64,000 bases of DNA from Flavobacteria bacterium MS024-2A. Lineage in GTDB: Bacteria > Bacteroidota > Bacteroidia > Flavobacteriales > Flavobacteriaceae. The position numbers and the translations under genes were made by a program. How positions within the stretch are numbered: position 1 is the stretch's first letter; every line of letters starts with the position of its first letter. The stretch is taken from positions 124,001 to 188,000 of the forward strand of contig CAJJBB010000005.1 in NCBI GenBank assembly GCA_905182305.1. The letters are read 5' to 3'. Shown here piece after piece: positions 19,160-28,231 of the stretch. A model generated the notes under the pieces. That model had not been told where the DNA came from. It saw only the letters and a program-made list of their open reading frames with translations, and searched no databases.

Positions 19160-19498
19160 ATGCCAAAAGAATTTTCTTTTTTTTATAATGTTTATAAAGT
19201 GGTTAAATGTATTCCTGAAGGAAAAGTAACTACTTATGGTGCAATCGCAAAATATTTAGGATCTCCTCAGAGTTCGAGGATGGTTGGCTGGGCGATGAAT
19301 GCTTCACATGTTCATTCTGACGTTCCTGCACATAGGGTGGTAAATCGTTTGGGATTATTAACAGGAAAACATCACTTTGGAGCAAATAATATAATGGAGC
19401 AATTATTAGAAAACGAAGGAGTTAAAATTAAAAAAAATCAGATTCAACAATTAAATAAATATTTTTGGGACCCATCCAAAGCACTTCCTCCTTTTTAA
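19160..19498 (+). CDS. MGMT-family alkyltransferase-like protein (no catalytic Cys)
   Basis: 112 aa, the size of stand-alone MGMT DNA-binding domains. The core VTTYGAIAKYLGSPQSSRMVGWAMN is the recognition helix and Arg-finger region. Where O6-methylguanine methyltransferases have PCHR, this protein reads VPAHRVVNRLG, so the alkyl-accepting Cys is Ala. By analogy with ATL proteins, it would bind alkylated DNA and hand it to repair rather than reverse it itself. Confidence 0.88.
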   Translation: MPKEFSFFYNVYKVVKCIPEGKVTTYGAIAKYLGSPQSSRMVGWAMNASHVHSDVPAHRVVNRLGLLTGKHHFGANNIMEQLLENEGVKIKKNQIQQLNKYFWDPSKALPPF

Positions 19499-19510
19499 AA
19501 TATTTTACCT

Positions 19511-19540
19511 TTTGATATTAAAACCTTAGATGTATATTTG
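19511..19540 (+). promoter_or_regulatory. Promoter of the Mrp/Nfu/FNR/ferredoxin group
   Basis: TTTG at 19511-19514 and TATATTTG at 19533-19540 with an 18-bp spacer, the full Bacteroidota consensus. The predicted start is near 19545, giving a leader of about 16 nt before the ATG at 19561. Confidence 0.72.
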
Positions 19541-19560
19541 TAGCTTATGTTAATACATTT

Positions 19561-20700
19561 ATGAAAATCACTAAAGAAGCTGTTTTTAAAGCACTTAAGA
19601 AAATTTCTCTTCCAGGAGAAGGCGGTAATTTAATTGATAAAGGTGCGATATCTAATATTATGATTTTTGGTGATCAAATTGATATTGATATTCAGCTTGA
19701 GAATCCTAGTTTACAGGCACGTAAAAAATTGGAGGTAACTATTCTGAAAACAATTCATGAACACGTTTATGAAAAAGCCAAAATTAAAATAAATATTAAA
19801 GTTGTTACTCCTGAAGTAGCCTCTAAGCCAAACTTAATTAAAGGGAAAAGAATATCGGGTATAGATAATATTATTGCTATCTCCTCTGGAAAAGGTGGTG
19901 TAGGAAAATCTACTGTCACAGCAAATTTAGCAGTAACATTAGCCCAAATGGGATGTAAAGTAGGTGTTTTAGATGCAGATATATATGGACCTTCCATTCC
20001 AACAATGTTTGATATGGAAGGAGCTAGGCCTCTTTCGATTCAAGTAGATGGTAAATCTAAAATGGAGCCTGTTGAAAATTATGGTGTTAAAATTTTATCT
20101 ATTGGATTTTTCACTAAACCTGAGCAGGCAGTCATTTGGCGTGGTCCTATGGCCACAAAAGCATTGAATCAAATGATTTTTGATGCTGCTTGGGGAGCAC
20201 TAGATTTTCTTTTAATTGATTTACCCCCGGGAACAGGTGATATTCATTTAAGTATAGTTCAGTCGCTTCCAATTAATGGAGCTGTAGTCGTTAGCACCCC
20301 GCAAAATGTAGCCTTGGCTGATGCTAAAAAAGGAATTGCAATGTTCCAACAAGAAAATATAAAAGTACCTGTACTGGGAATTATTGAAAATATGAGTTAT
20401 TTTACTCCTGCAGAACTTCCAAATAATAAATATTATATTTTTGGAAAAAAAGGTGCAGAATACCTAGCGAAAGACAAAGAAGTCCCTTTTTTGGGTTCTT
20501 TGCCGCTAGAACAGAGTGTTCGAGAGGCTGCGGATTTCGGAAGACCTGCAGCCCTTCAAGAAGGGACTGCTTTAACTACAGCTTTTGCTGAAATAACTAA
20601 AAAATTAGTGTCTCAAGTTTTATTAAGAAATAAAAATTTACCTCCAACTAAAGCAGTTGAGATAACTAATTTAGTAGGATGTGAAGCTATTAAAAATTAA
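19561..20700 (+). CDS. apbC: Mrp/ApbC-type Fe-S cluster carrier ATPase
   Basis: 379 aa. An N-terminal MIP18/DUF59 domain (about residues 1-90) is followed by a P-loop ATPase with deviant Walker A SSGKGGVGKSTVTANLA, then GVLDADIYGPSIPTMF and DLPPGTGDIHLSIVQ. The CxxC pair found in many Mrp proteins after ENMSYF is absent (ENMSYFTPAELPNN). It probably assembles or delivers Fe-S clusters, consistent with the Nfu gene 3 bp downstream. Confidence 0.93.
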   Translation: MKITKEAVFKALKKISLPGEGGNLIDKGAISNIMIFGDQIDIDIQLENPSLQARKKLEVTILKTIHEHVYEKAKIKINIKVVTPEVASKPNLIKGKRISGIDNIIAISSGKGGVGKSTVTANLAVTLAQMGCKVGVLDADIYGPSIPTMFDMEGARPLSIQVDGKSKMEPVENYGVKILSIGFFTKPEQAVIWRGPMATKALNQMIFDAAWGALDFLLIDLPPGTGDIHLSIVQSLPINGAVVVSTPQNVALADAKKGIAMFQQENIKVPVLGIIENMSYFTPAELPNNKYYIFGKKGAEYLAKDKEVPFLGSLPLEQSVREAADFGRPAALQEGTALTTAFAEITKKLVSQVLLRNKNLPPTKAVEITNLVGCEAIKN

Positions 20701-20703
20701 ACC

Positions 20704-20958
20704 ATGGAATCAGAAGTAGTAAAAGCAAAAATATTAGAAGCTTTAGAAGAGATTCGACCTTTCTTAAAATCTGACGGAGGAGATATTTCTTTGGTTTCTG
20801 TTGAAGATAATAAGCACGTAAAAGTTCAATTGCATGGAGCTTGTGTTGGGTGTAGTGTCAATCAAATGACACTAAAGTCTGGAGTTGAATTAACCATTAA
20901 AAAGTATTTACCACAAATTGAAACAGTGACAAGTATAGAGCCAAATCTAAATGATTAA
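20704..20958 (+). CDS. NifU-like C-terminal domain protein (Nfu)
   Basis: 84 aa, a stand-alone Nfu domain. The cluster-binding CxxC lies in GACVGCSVNQMTLKSGVE. Nfu proteins carry 4Fe-4S clusters to targets. It overlaps the downstream reductase by 8 bp, supporting a single transcript of Mrp, Nfu, FNR and ferredoxin. Confidence 0.93.
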   Translation: MESEVVKAKILEALEEIRPFLKSDGGDISLVSVEDNKHVKVQLHGACVGCSVNQMTLKSGVELTIKKYLPQIETVTSIEPNLND

Positions 20959-22003
20959 AACGGATATATTAATTATTGGGGCAGGACCTACAGGTTTATT
21001 TGCTGTTTTTGAAGCCGGGCTTTTAAAACTTAAATGCCATTTGATAGATTCTCTCCCAATGCCAGGGGGTCAATGTGCTGAAATTTATCCCAAAAAACCA
21101 ATTTATGACATTCCTTCACACCCAGAAATTCTTGCAGGTGATTTAGTTAAGAATTTAGAAAAGCAAATTGCACCTTTTCAACCTACTTATACATTGGGTG
21201 AAAGTGCTATAAGTCTTGTAAAGGTAGACAACAATAATTTTTTAGTAACCACTAATAAAGGAACCCAACATTTAGCACCTATAGTTGTAATTGCCGGAGG
21301 TTTAGGCACCTTTGAGCCTAGGAAACCACCAATAGAAGGATTAAAAAATTTTGAAGGAAAGGGTGTAAATTATATTATTAAAGATCCTGAGGTTTATCAC
21401 AATAAAAAAGTAATCATAGCAGGGGGAGGAGATTCCGCTTTAGATTGGACTATTTTTCTTGAAAATATTGCAGCTTCTGTTACTTTGATTCACCGTAGAA
21501 ATGAATTTAGAGGTGCTTTAGATTCAGTTGAAAAAGTACAACAACTCAAAAATAAAGGACGCATTCAATTATTAACACCAGCTGAGGTAATCGCCCTAGA
21601 AGGGGATGATTTTTTAGACTCAGTTATAGTTAATCATTTAGGTGATTCAAAATCTATTGAGTGTGACAGCTTTATACCCCTTTTTGGTTTAACACCTAAG
21701 TTAGGTCCTATTGCAAATTGGGGTTTAGAAATTAAAAAAAATGCTATACTAGTTGATAATTCATTAGACTATCAAACAAATATTCCTGGTGTTTATGCTA
21801 TTGGAGACGTGAATACTTACCCTGGTAAGTTAAAATTAATATTATGTGGTTTTCATGAAGCTACTTTGATGTGTCAGAGTGCATTTAAAAGAATACATCC
21901 GGATAGAAAAAATGTTTTGAAATATACTACAGTGAGTGGTGTGGCTGGTTTTGACGGTTCTTTAAAAGAAGCTTCAAAATCTTTTATAAAAGCAATTAAA
22001 TAA
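20951..22003 (+). CDS. Ferredoxin/flavodoxin-NADP+ reductase, thioredoxin-reductase-like type
   Basis: 350 aa. FAD site IIGAGPTGLFAVFEAGLL at the N-terminus, MPGGQCAEIYPKKPIYDIP, NAD(P) site IIAGGGDSALDWTIFLE at about residue 155, and IPGVYAIGDVNTYPGKLKLI near the C-terminus. The CxxC of true thioredoxin reductases is absent, which marks the FNR subgroup. A ferredoxin gene starts 1 bp after its stop and is the obvious redox partner. Confidence 0.94.
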   Translation: MIKTDILIIGAGPTGLFAVFEAGLLKLKCHLIDSLPMPGGQCAEIYPKKPIYDIPSHPEILAGDLVKNLEKQIAPFQPTYTLGESAISLVKVDNNNFLVTTNKGTQHLAPIVVIAGGLGTFEPRKPPIEGLKNFEGKGVNYIIKDPEVYHNKKVIIAGGGDSALDWTIFLENIAASVTLIHRRNEFRGALDSVEKVQQLKNKGRIQLLTPAEVIALEGDDFLDSVIVNHLGDSKSIECDSFIPLFGLTPKLGPIANWGLEIKKNAILVDNSLDYQTNIPGVYAIGDVNTYPGKLKLILCGFHEATLMCQSAFKRIHPDRKNVLKYTTVSGVAGFDGSLKEASKSFIKAIK

Positions 22004-22004
22004 A

Positions 22005-22328
22005 ATGCTAAAAGATATTACCATTCATTTGATAGATCGAGAAGGAATATCTCATACTCTAAGTGCTCCTTTAGACATGCAGTTGAATCTAATGGAAATT
22101 TGCAAAGCACATGAGCTTCCTGTAGAAGGTACCTGTGGAGGAATGGCAATGTGTGCCTCATGTCAATGTTATATTGAAAGTAGCCACTCAATCTTAGAAC
22201 GTTCTGCTGACGAAGAAGCAATGCTTTCGGAAGCTTTTTATGTAAAAGATAATAGTAGGTTAGGGTGTCAAATTCAAATGTCAAATGCTATTGATGGATT
22301 GATAGTTCGTTTGGCTCCTTCTGAATAA
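22005..22328 (+). CDS. 2Fe-2S ferredoxin (adrenodoxin-like)
   Basis: 107 aa. Four cluster Cys in the Isc/adrenodoxin pattern: CGGMAMCASCQCYIE, then SRLGCQIQMS. It probably takes electrons from the upstream FNR; possible uses include Fe-S assembly or a P450-like oxygenase not in this window. Last gene of the group. Confidence 0.93.
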   Translation: MLKDITIHLIDREGISHTLSAPLDMQLNLMEICKAHELPVEGTCGGMAMCASCQCYIESSHSILERSADEEAMLSEAFYVKDNSRLGCQIQMSNAIDGLIVRLAPSE

Positions 22329-22376
22329 TGTAGTAGTTATTTAATTTATTAAAACTATTTATTAGATATTGACAAA

Positions 22377-23036
22377 ATGAATAAAAAAAAACATTTATGT
22401 GCTTTATTTGATTTGGATGGTGTTATCGTTGATACAGCAAAATTTCATTTTTTAGCTTGGAAAAAAATAGCAAAAAATATTGGTTATGAATTAACCCATG
22501 AAGACAACGAGCATTTAAAAGGAGTAAGCCGTCAGGATTCTTTAAATATTATTTTGGATTTGGCAAATGTTACTATAGATTTAGAAGTTTTTAATCATTA
22601 TTTGCTTCAGAAAAATAATGATTATTTGCTTCTTATTCAATCTTTATCTCCTAATGATATTCTTCCGGGAATATCTGAAGCATTAACTTTTTTGAAAGAA
22701 CGCAGGATTAAAATTGGTTTGGGTTCAGCAAGTAGAAACGCAAAAATTATACTTCAAAAATTACAATTAATGGATTATTTTGAAGTGATTATAGATGGAA
22801 ATATAGTTATTAAGGGTAAGCCAGATCCAGAGGTTTTTTTGAAAGGCTGCAGCGCATTAAATGTTCCCAAGGATAGATGTATTGTTTTTGAAGATGCATT
22901 CGCAGGGATATTAGCCGCTAAGGAGGCAGGAATGACTGCCGTTGCATTGGGAGACAAAAAGTTTTTTTCAAATGCAGATTTTTGTTTTTCAGATTTTACG
23001 CAATTAAACATAAAAGTACTTTCAAATCTTTTTTAA
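22377..23036 (+). CDS. pgmB: Beta-phosphoglucomutase
   Basis: 219 aa HAD-superfamily protein. Motif I is LFDLDGVIVDTAKFHFLAWKK (nucleophile Asp), the cap has EHLKGVSRQDSLNIIL, motif II is LGSASRNAKIIL and motif III KPDPEVFLKG with FEDAFAGILAAKEAGM. It converts beta-glucose-1-P to glucose-6-P. The GH65 phosphorylase next door makes the beta-glucose-1-P, so the pair forms a maltose route. Confidence 0.95.
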   Translation: MNKKKHLCALFDLDGVIVDTAKFHFLAWKKIAKNIGYELTHEDNEHLKGVSRQDSLNIILDLANVTIDLEVFNHYLLQKNNDYLLLIQSLSPNDILPGISEALTFLKERRIKIGLGSASRNAKIILQKLQLMDYFEVIIDGNIVIKGKPDPEVFLKGCSALNVPKDRCIVFEDAFAGILAAKEAGMTAVALGDKKFFSNADFCFSDFTQLNIKVLSNLF

Positions 23037-23080
23037 TTTTAAACTAAAATAATTTTATTACTTAATTAATATAAAGTCTT

Positions 23081-25354
23081 GTGAAAAACTCATATTTAGA
23101 TGTTAACCCATGGAAGATTATTGAAAAAGGATTTAATCCTAACAGGGTGAAGTCTTCTGAAAGTATTTTTAGTCTAGGTAATGGTGCCATGGGACAACGC
23201 GCAAATTTTGAAGAATATTACTCAGGGAATACTTTTCAGGGAAGTTATATTGGTGGTGTTTATTATCCAGATAAAACACGTGTAGGTTGGTGGAAAAATG
23301 GATACCCAGACTATTTTGCTAAAGTTTTGAATGCACCAAGTTGGATTGGAATCCATCTAGAAATTAATAAGGTTCCTTTAGATTTAAATACGTGTAAACA
23401 AGTAAATGGATTCTTCAGAGAACTAGACATGAAAACGGGAATTTACACTCGCTTTTTTGAAGCTCAAATTACGGATGACTGTAGAATTGAAGTAATGGCT
23501 AAGCGTTTTCTTTCAATGGATGAAGGTGCACTTGGGGTCATTCATTATTCAGTGAAAGCACTTAAGGGAGCTTGTGAAATTTCTATTGATTCTTTTGTAG
23601 ATGGACATATTACCAATCAAGACTCTAACTGGGACGATCCTTTTTGGGAACATCAACAAAAGACAGTTTCTAATGAGTTTATTGCTTTACATTCAAAAAC
23701 ATTAAAAACCGAATTTGAGGTATGTACTTTTGCCCAAACTAATCTAATAAATAGAAATGAAATCATTTCTTCCAACTTTAAAACCAAAGAAAAAGCATGG
23801 CGATTAAGTCAATGTAGTAGTATTTCTTTAGCTGAGGGAGAAAAATTAACTCTTTTAAAATTTGGCGGATATATCAATGGAATGAATCATTCACCTTCTC
23901 AATTTAATACCAAAGCACTTGCAGTAATTAACCACGCAAAAGAAAAAGGTTTTGACAAACTAATTGCTGATCAAAAAGCCTCATGGGCAAAAGTTTGGAA
24001 GCAATCCGATATTGTGATAAAAGGAGATGATAAGGCTCAGCAAGCAATACGGTTTAATATTTTCCAACTCAATCAAACCTACAACGGAAAAGATGCACGT
24101 TTAAATATAGGTCCAAAAGGATTTACTGGTGAAAAGTATGGTGGGAGCACTTATTGGGATACCGAGGCTTATTGTTTGCCTTTTTACATGGCCACAAAAA
24201 ACCAAGATATAGCACGTAATTTATTAAAATACCGATATGAACATTTAGATAAGGCCATTGAAAATGCTAAAAAACTAGGTTTTTATAATGGTGCTGCCTT
24301 ATATCCAATGGTAACAATGAACGGTGAAGAATGTCATAATGAGTGGGAAATTACATTTGAAGAAATTCATAGAAATGGAGCCATTGCTTTTGCGATCTTT
24401 AATTATGAGCGTTTTACAGGTGATACCAGTTATATTCCGGAGATGGGACTTGAGGTGCTTATAGCAATTGCACGTTTTTGGACACAAAGGGTTCATTATT
24501 CTGATTTTAGAAAAGCTTATGTGATCTTGGGCGTCACCGGCCCAAATGAATACGAGAATAACGTAAATAATAATTGGTATACAAATTATCTTGCAAAGTG
24601 GTGTTTGAATTATGCTAAAGAGCAAGTATTACATGTTGCTGTAACAAATCCAAAACGCTTTGAGGAAGTAAAAAGTAAAATTAATTGGAAGGAAGATGAA
24701 GCCAATGAATGGGAAGCTATTGCAGCTTTAATGTATTTTCCAAAACATCCTACAGAAGATCTTTTTTTGCAACAAGATGGATTTTTAGATAAAGAATTAT
24801 TTCCTACCACTAAAATATCTAAACAAGAACGTCCTATTAATCAGTACTGGTCTTGGGATCGAATTTTACGTTCTCCTTATATAAAGCAAGCCGATGTATT
24901 GCAGGGATTTTATTTTTTTGAAGATCAATTTGATATTAAAAGTTTGGAACGACATTTTGATTTTTACGAACCATTTACTGTACATGAGTCTTCTCTGTCA
25001 CCATGTGTCCATTCTATATTGGCCTCGAAATTAGATAAAATGGAACTGGCATATTCCTTTTATTTACAAACATCACGTTTAGATCTAGATGATTACAACA
25101 ATGAAGTGGAAGAAGGCTTACATATTACCAGTATGGCAGGAACTTGGATGAGTATTGTTGAAGGTTTTGGTGGTGTTCGTGTAAAAAATAATGAACTTCA
25201 TATCAATCCAAAATTACCTGAACAATGGAAAGAATATTCTTTTAAAATCAATTTTAGAGGTACTTTAATTAAAGTCCAAAAAACAAAAGGTGGTACTAAA
25301 ATTAAGCATGACAATATTGAATTAAATGTATTTTGCGAAGACAAAATAATTTAA
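23081..25354 (+). CDS. GH65 family glycoside phosphorylase (maltose/kojibiose phosphorylase type)
   Basis: 757 aa, GTG start. The GH65 (alpha/alpha)6-barrel catalytic segment is visible: [39 protein letters not shown]-type segment ([16 protein letters not shown]) with the general-acid Glu, and [12 protein letters not shown]. Phosphate-binding ITSMAGTW lies near residue 685. Most likely maltose phosphorylase, given pgmB upstream and an amylase downstream; trehalose or kojibiose activity cannot be excluded. Confidence 0.92.
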   Translation: [757 protein letters not shown]

Positions 25355-25424
25355 TTCTTTTTTTCATGTAAAAAGATATATTAGCTTTAACTAAATAATA
25401 CCAATAAATAATTGAATTAAAAAA

Positions 25425-25517
25425 ATGAGAAATATCACCATACTTTTAATTACTATTCTTATTGCTTCTTGCCAGTCAATTAAAGAAGAAGCAAGATCTC
25501 CTCTAGCCACGTCCTGA
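25425..25517 (+). pseudogene. Detached lipoprotein signal peptide of the downstream amylase
   Basis: ATG at 25425 opens a typical lipoprotein signal (MRNITILLITILIASCQS, lipobox Cys at residue 16) but stops at TGA 25515-25517. In the amylase frame the upstream sequence is open from 25507 (PEVNDTLTPISKQN...) and blocked by TAG at 25504. A single-base shift between 25504 and 25517 would fuse the two into one normal exported amylase. Confidence 0.7.
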
Positions 25518-25566
25518 GGTTAATGACACTCTAACTCCAATTTCAAAACAAAACATTGCACACTCA

Positions 25567-26826
25567 GTGCTATACGAAGCAAACATTAGACAATATTCTA
25601 GTGAAGGAACTTTTAATGCTTTTACAAAGGATTTACCTGTTTTAAAAGAAATGGGAGTAAAAGTTATTTGGTTAATGCCTATCAATCCAATTTCTTCAAC
25701 AAAAAGCAAGGGACCTTTGGGAAGTTATTATGCTGTTTCAGATTATACCAAAGTAAATCCAGAGTTTGGAACTTTAAAAGATTTTAAATTTTTAGTAAAA
25801 AAAGCACATAGCCTTGGTATGTACATTATTTTGGATTGGGTTCCTGGACATACTGGTTGGGATCATGTCTGGATGGAAGATAATAGCGATTTTTATCTAA
25901 AAAACAAAAAAGGAGAAATAATTGATCCCATAGACTTTAGAACTGGGAAATCTTTTGGTTGGACGGACGTAGCAGATTTAAATTATGATAATTTAGAAAT
26001 GCAAGAAGCTTTAAGTCAAGCAATGCTTTATTGGGTTAAAGAAATTAATATTGATGGTTATAGAATTGATCAAGCTTATGCTGTTCCGCAAGCTTTTTAT
26101 GACAAAACTTTTGAGGCGTTGCGTGAAATAAAGCCTATTTTTCTTTTGGCAGAAACAGATATTTATCACCCTGGAGGTTTAGGTCTTATAAGTAAGTTTG
26201 ACGCTTCCTATGATTGGCCGGGACATTCTTTATCTAAAGATGTGGCAAAGGGTGTTAAGTCAGCAAACGATTTCGCAAGACATATAGACTTTACTTTAAA
26301 AAGATATGGTAAAGAAAATATACTTGTAAATTTCGTTTCTAATCATGATGAAAATTCTTGGAATGGAACAATTAAAGAAAGTTATGGACCTGCTAGCCAT
26401 GTTTTTACGGCACTAAACTATACTACCCCTGGAATGCCTTTAATATATTCTGGTCAAGAATATGATTTAAACAAAAGACTTCGTTTTTTCGAAAAAGACA
26501 GTTTTCCTAAAAATACAGGAAAGACAATGGAGTTATTGTTGCAGTTGGGAGCATTAAAAAATAATCATAAAGCACTTGCTTCTGGCAAAAATGGGGGTTC
26601 ATATAAACGATTATTAAACACTAAAAACAAGCAAGTCTTTTCTTTTGAACGTGGAAAAGAAGGCGATACCCTAGTCGTTATTGCAAATTTGAGTAAAGAC
26701 TATGCCCAATTTACTATGCCATTAGAGGGAATGTATAGACGCTACGAAGATTATAAACCAAAGCGTCTTTCTGCATCCTATCAATATGATATGAAACCTT
26801 GGGAGTTTTGGATATTAATAAAATAA
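25567..26826 (+). CDS. GH13 alpha-amylase family enzyme, separated from its signal peptide
   Basis: 419 aa from an in-frame GTG. The GH13 regions are intact: DWVPGHTGWDH (region I), GYRIDQAYAVP (nucleophile Asp), LLAETDIYH (acid/base Glu) and FVSNHDENSW (third Asp). It hydrolyses alpha-1,4 glucans, feeding the GH65/pgmB pair. The frame continues upstream of the GTG to 25507, and the lipoprotein signal is in a different frame at 25425. As it stands the enzyme would be cytosolic or not made properly. Confidence 0.9.
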   Translation: MLYEANIRQYSSEGTFNAFTKDLPVLKEMGVKVIWLMPINPISSTKSKGPLGSYYAVSDYTKVNPEFGTLKDFKFLVKKAHSLGMYIILDWVPGHTGWDHVWMEDNSDFYLKNKKGEIIDPIDFRTGKSFGWTDVADLNYDNLEMQEALSQAMLYWVKEINIDGYRIDQAYAVPQAFYDKTFEALREIKPIFLLAETDIYHPGGLGLISKFDASYDWPGHSLSKDVAKGVKSANDFARHIDFTLKRYGKENILVNFVSNHDENSWNGTIKESYGPASHVFTALNYTTPGMPLIYSGQEYDLNKRLRFFEKDSFPKNTGKTMELLLQLGALKNNHKALASGKNGGSYKRLLNTKNKQVFSFERGKEGDTLVVIANLSKDYAQFTMPLEGMYRRYEDYKPKRLSASYQYDMKPWEFWILIK

Positions 26827-26874
26827 ATATGATAAATAACCAATCGCTGTATAGATTCTTTAATTTTTATAAAA

Positions 26875-27648
26875 ATGAATAAAAAACTCTATTTTTCAAC
26901 CATTTTTATTAGTATCATCATGATTACATGTTCTACTTCTATAAATCCCATAGTTATTGGACATCGTGGTGCTCGAGGGCATATTGCTGAAAACACACTT
27001 CCTTCGATTTCTAAAGCTATTAGCCTTGGAGTTGACGGTGTAGAAATTGATGTTTTTCGTTGCGCGAGTGGAGAGCTAGTGGTTTTTCATGATCAAACCC
27101 TTGATAAGTTAACTAACGCTTCTGGATATATTGAGCAGCTAGATTTAGATTCTATAAGGAATATTAAAGTATTAGACCATTATACTATCCCTACCCTTGA
27201 TGAAGTTTTGGATTTGGTTGATGGTCGTATTTTGTTAAACATTGAATTAAAAGGCACTCAAACTGCACTTCTTACAAACCAAATTTTACAACGCTATTTT
27301 GAAGGGACTAAATGGTCTCCTGATAAAATAATTATCTCAAGCTTTAATTGGGAGGAACTTGAAATATTTTATCAAGTTAATTCAAATGTTCCGATTGCTG
27401 TTTTAACTGAAGATGATCCTTTAGATGCTATAGTTATTGGTAAAAAATTAAATGCCGTAGCCATTAATCCTGATTATAAGTCATTGGATAAAAACAATAT
27501 TGAAAAAATTAAAAAGGCAGGTTTTAAGCTTTATCCTTGGACAGTAAATACTCATGAAAATATCCTGAATTTAATTGATTTAGGCGTTGATGGTATTATT
27601 ACGGACTATCCCGAGCGAGTACTTAATCTATGGAACCCCTCACTTTAG
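26875..27648 (+). CDS. Glycerophosphodiester phosphodiesterase lipoprotein
   Basis: 257 aa. Lipoprotein signal with a Cys near residue 19 (IIMITCSTS). Catalytic GDPD core: IGHRGARGHIAENTL, GVDGVEIDVFRC and VFHDQTLDKLTNASG, then NIELKG and WTVNTHE near the C-terminus. It releases glycerol-3-phosphate from phospholipid headgroups outside the cytoplasm. Convergent with tspO, 17 bp apart. Confidence 0.93.
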   Translation: MNKKLYFSTIFISIIMITCSTSINPIVIGHRGARGHIAENTLPSISKAISLGVDGVEIDVFRCASGELVVFHDQTLDKLTNASGYIEQLDLDSIRNIKVLDHYTIPTLDEVLDLVDGRILLNIELKGTQTALLTNQILQRYFEGTKWSPDKIIISSFNWEELEIFYQVNSNVPIAVLTEDDPLDAIVIGKKLNAVAINPDYKSLDKNNIEKIKKAGFKLYPWTVNTHENILNLIDLGVDGIITDYPERVLNLWNPSL

Positions 27649-27665
27649 AAGTTGTTTTGAAAGTA

Positions 27666-28151
27666 TTAATTTAAATATAAGATTGCACCATTTAAAAGGG
27701 TTGCAAAGCAAACCCATATTAAGTAGGGGTATAGCATGTAGGAAGATAATTTATCTACTACCCGAAACCATTTGATGGTTCGTTCTATAAGAATCAAAAG
27801 CACTATTATCACTAGAAGTCCTAGTAAAGGATTCTTTAATCCAAAGAAAACTAGGGACCAAAGACCGTTAAAAATAAGTTGTGCACCAAAATGATAGAGT
27901 GCAGTTTTGCCCCAGAGATGCCTTCTTCCAAAATGCCAAACACGTCCAGATGCCCAGCCCATTAATACATATAATAGTATCCATACTGGTGCAAATAACC
28001 AGTTTGGTGGAGAGAAAAAAGGTTTTGTTAAGCCAGCATACCAAGAAGCAATTACCGGTTGGGTAACTTTACTCGATAGAAATCCTACTGCAACCGATAG
28101 AACAATTCCTAAAATAATGGCGAGTATAAGTTGTGACTTTTGACGTTTCAT
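27666..28151 (-). CDS. tspO: TspO/MBR family protein
   Basis: 161 aa, five TM helices, the tryptophan-rich sensory protein fold. Family blocks: WYAGLTKPFFSPPNWLFAPVW at about residue 36, WILLYVLMGWASGRVW, FNGLWSLVFFGLKNPLLG and CFATLLNGAILYLN. It binds porphyrins and related ligands; the exact role in bacteria is unsettled. Divergent from the mevalonate genes. Confidence 0.94.
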   Translation of the reverse strand: MKRQKSQLILAIILGIVLSVAVGFLSSKVTQPVIASWYAGLTKPFFSPPNWLFAPVWILLYVLMGWASGRVWHFGRRHLWGKTALYHFGAQLIFNGLWSLVFFGLKNPLLGLLVIIVLLILIERTIKWFRVVDKLSSYMLYPYLIWVCFATLLNGAILYLN

Positions 28152-28217
28152 GACATCGTAAAGCTACACAAAAAAACCATTTCCAATAATTCTCATTAAC
28201 GATTAGGATTAAGACTG

Positions 28218-28225
28218 TATCTTTG
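28218..28225 (+). promoter_or_regulatory. -7 promoter element of the mevalonate genes
   Basis: TATCTTTG, a match to TAnnTTTG, only 6 bp before the ATG at 28232. No TTTG at -33 is visible. It argues against the alternative TTG start at 28223, which lies inside the box, and predicts a nearly leaderless mRNA. Confidence 0.55.
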
Positions 28226-28231
28226 TCGTAT

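Noticed and set aside
24299-24625. 108-codon minus-strand frame
   Set aside because: Antisense to the GH65 phosphorylase catalytic region.
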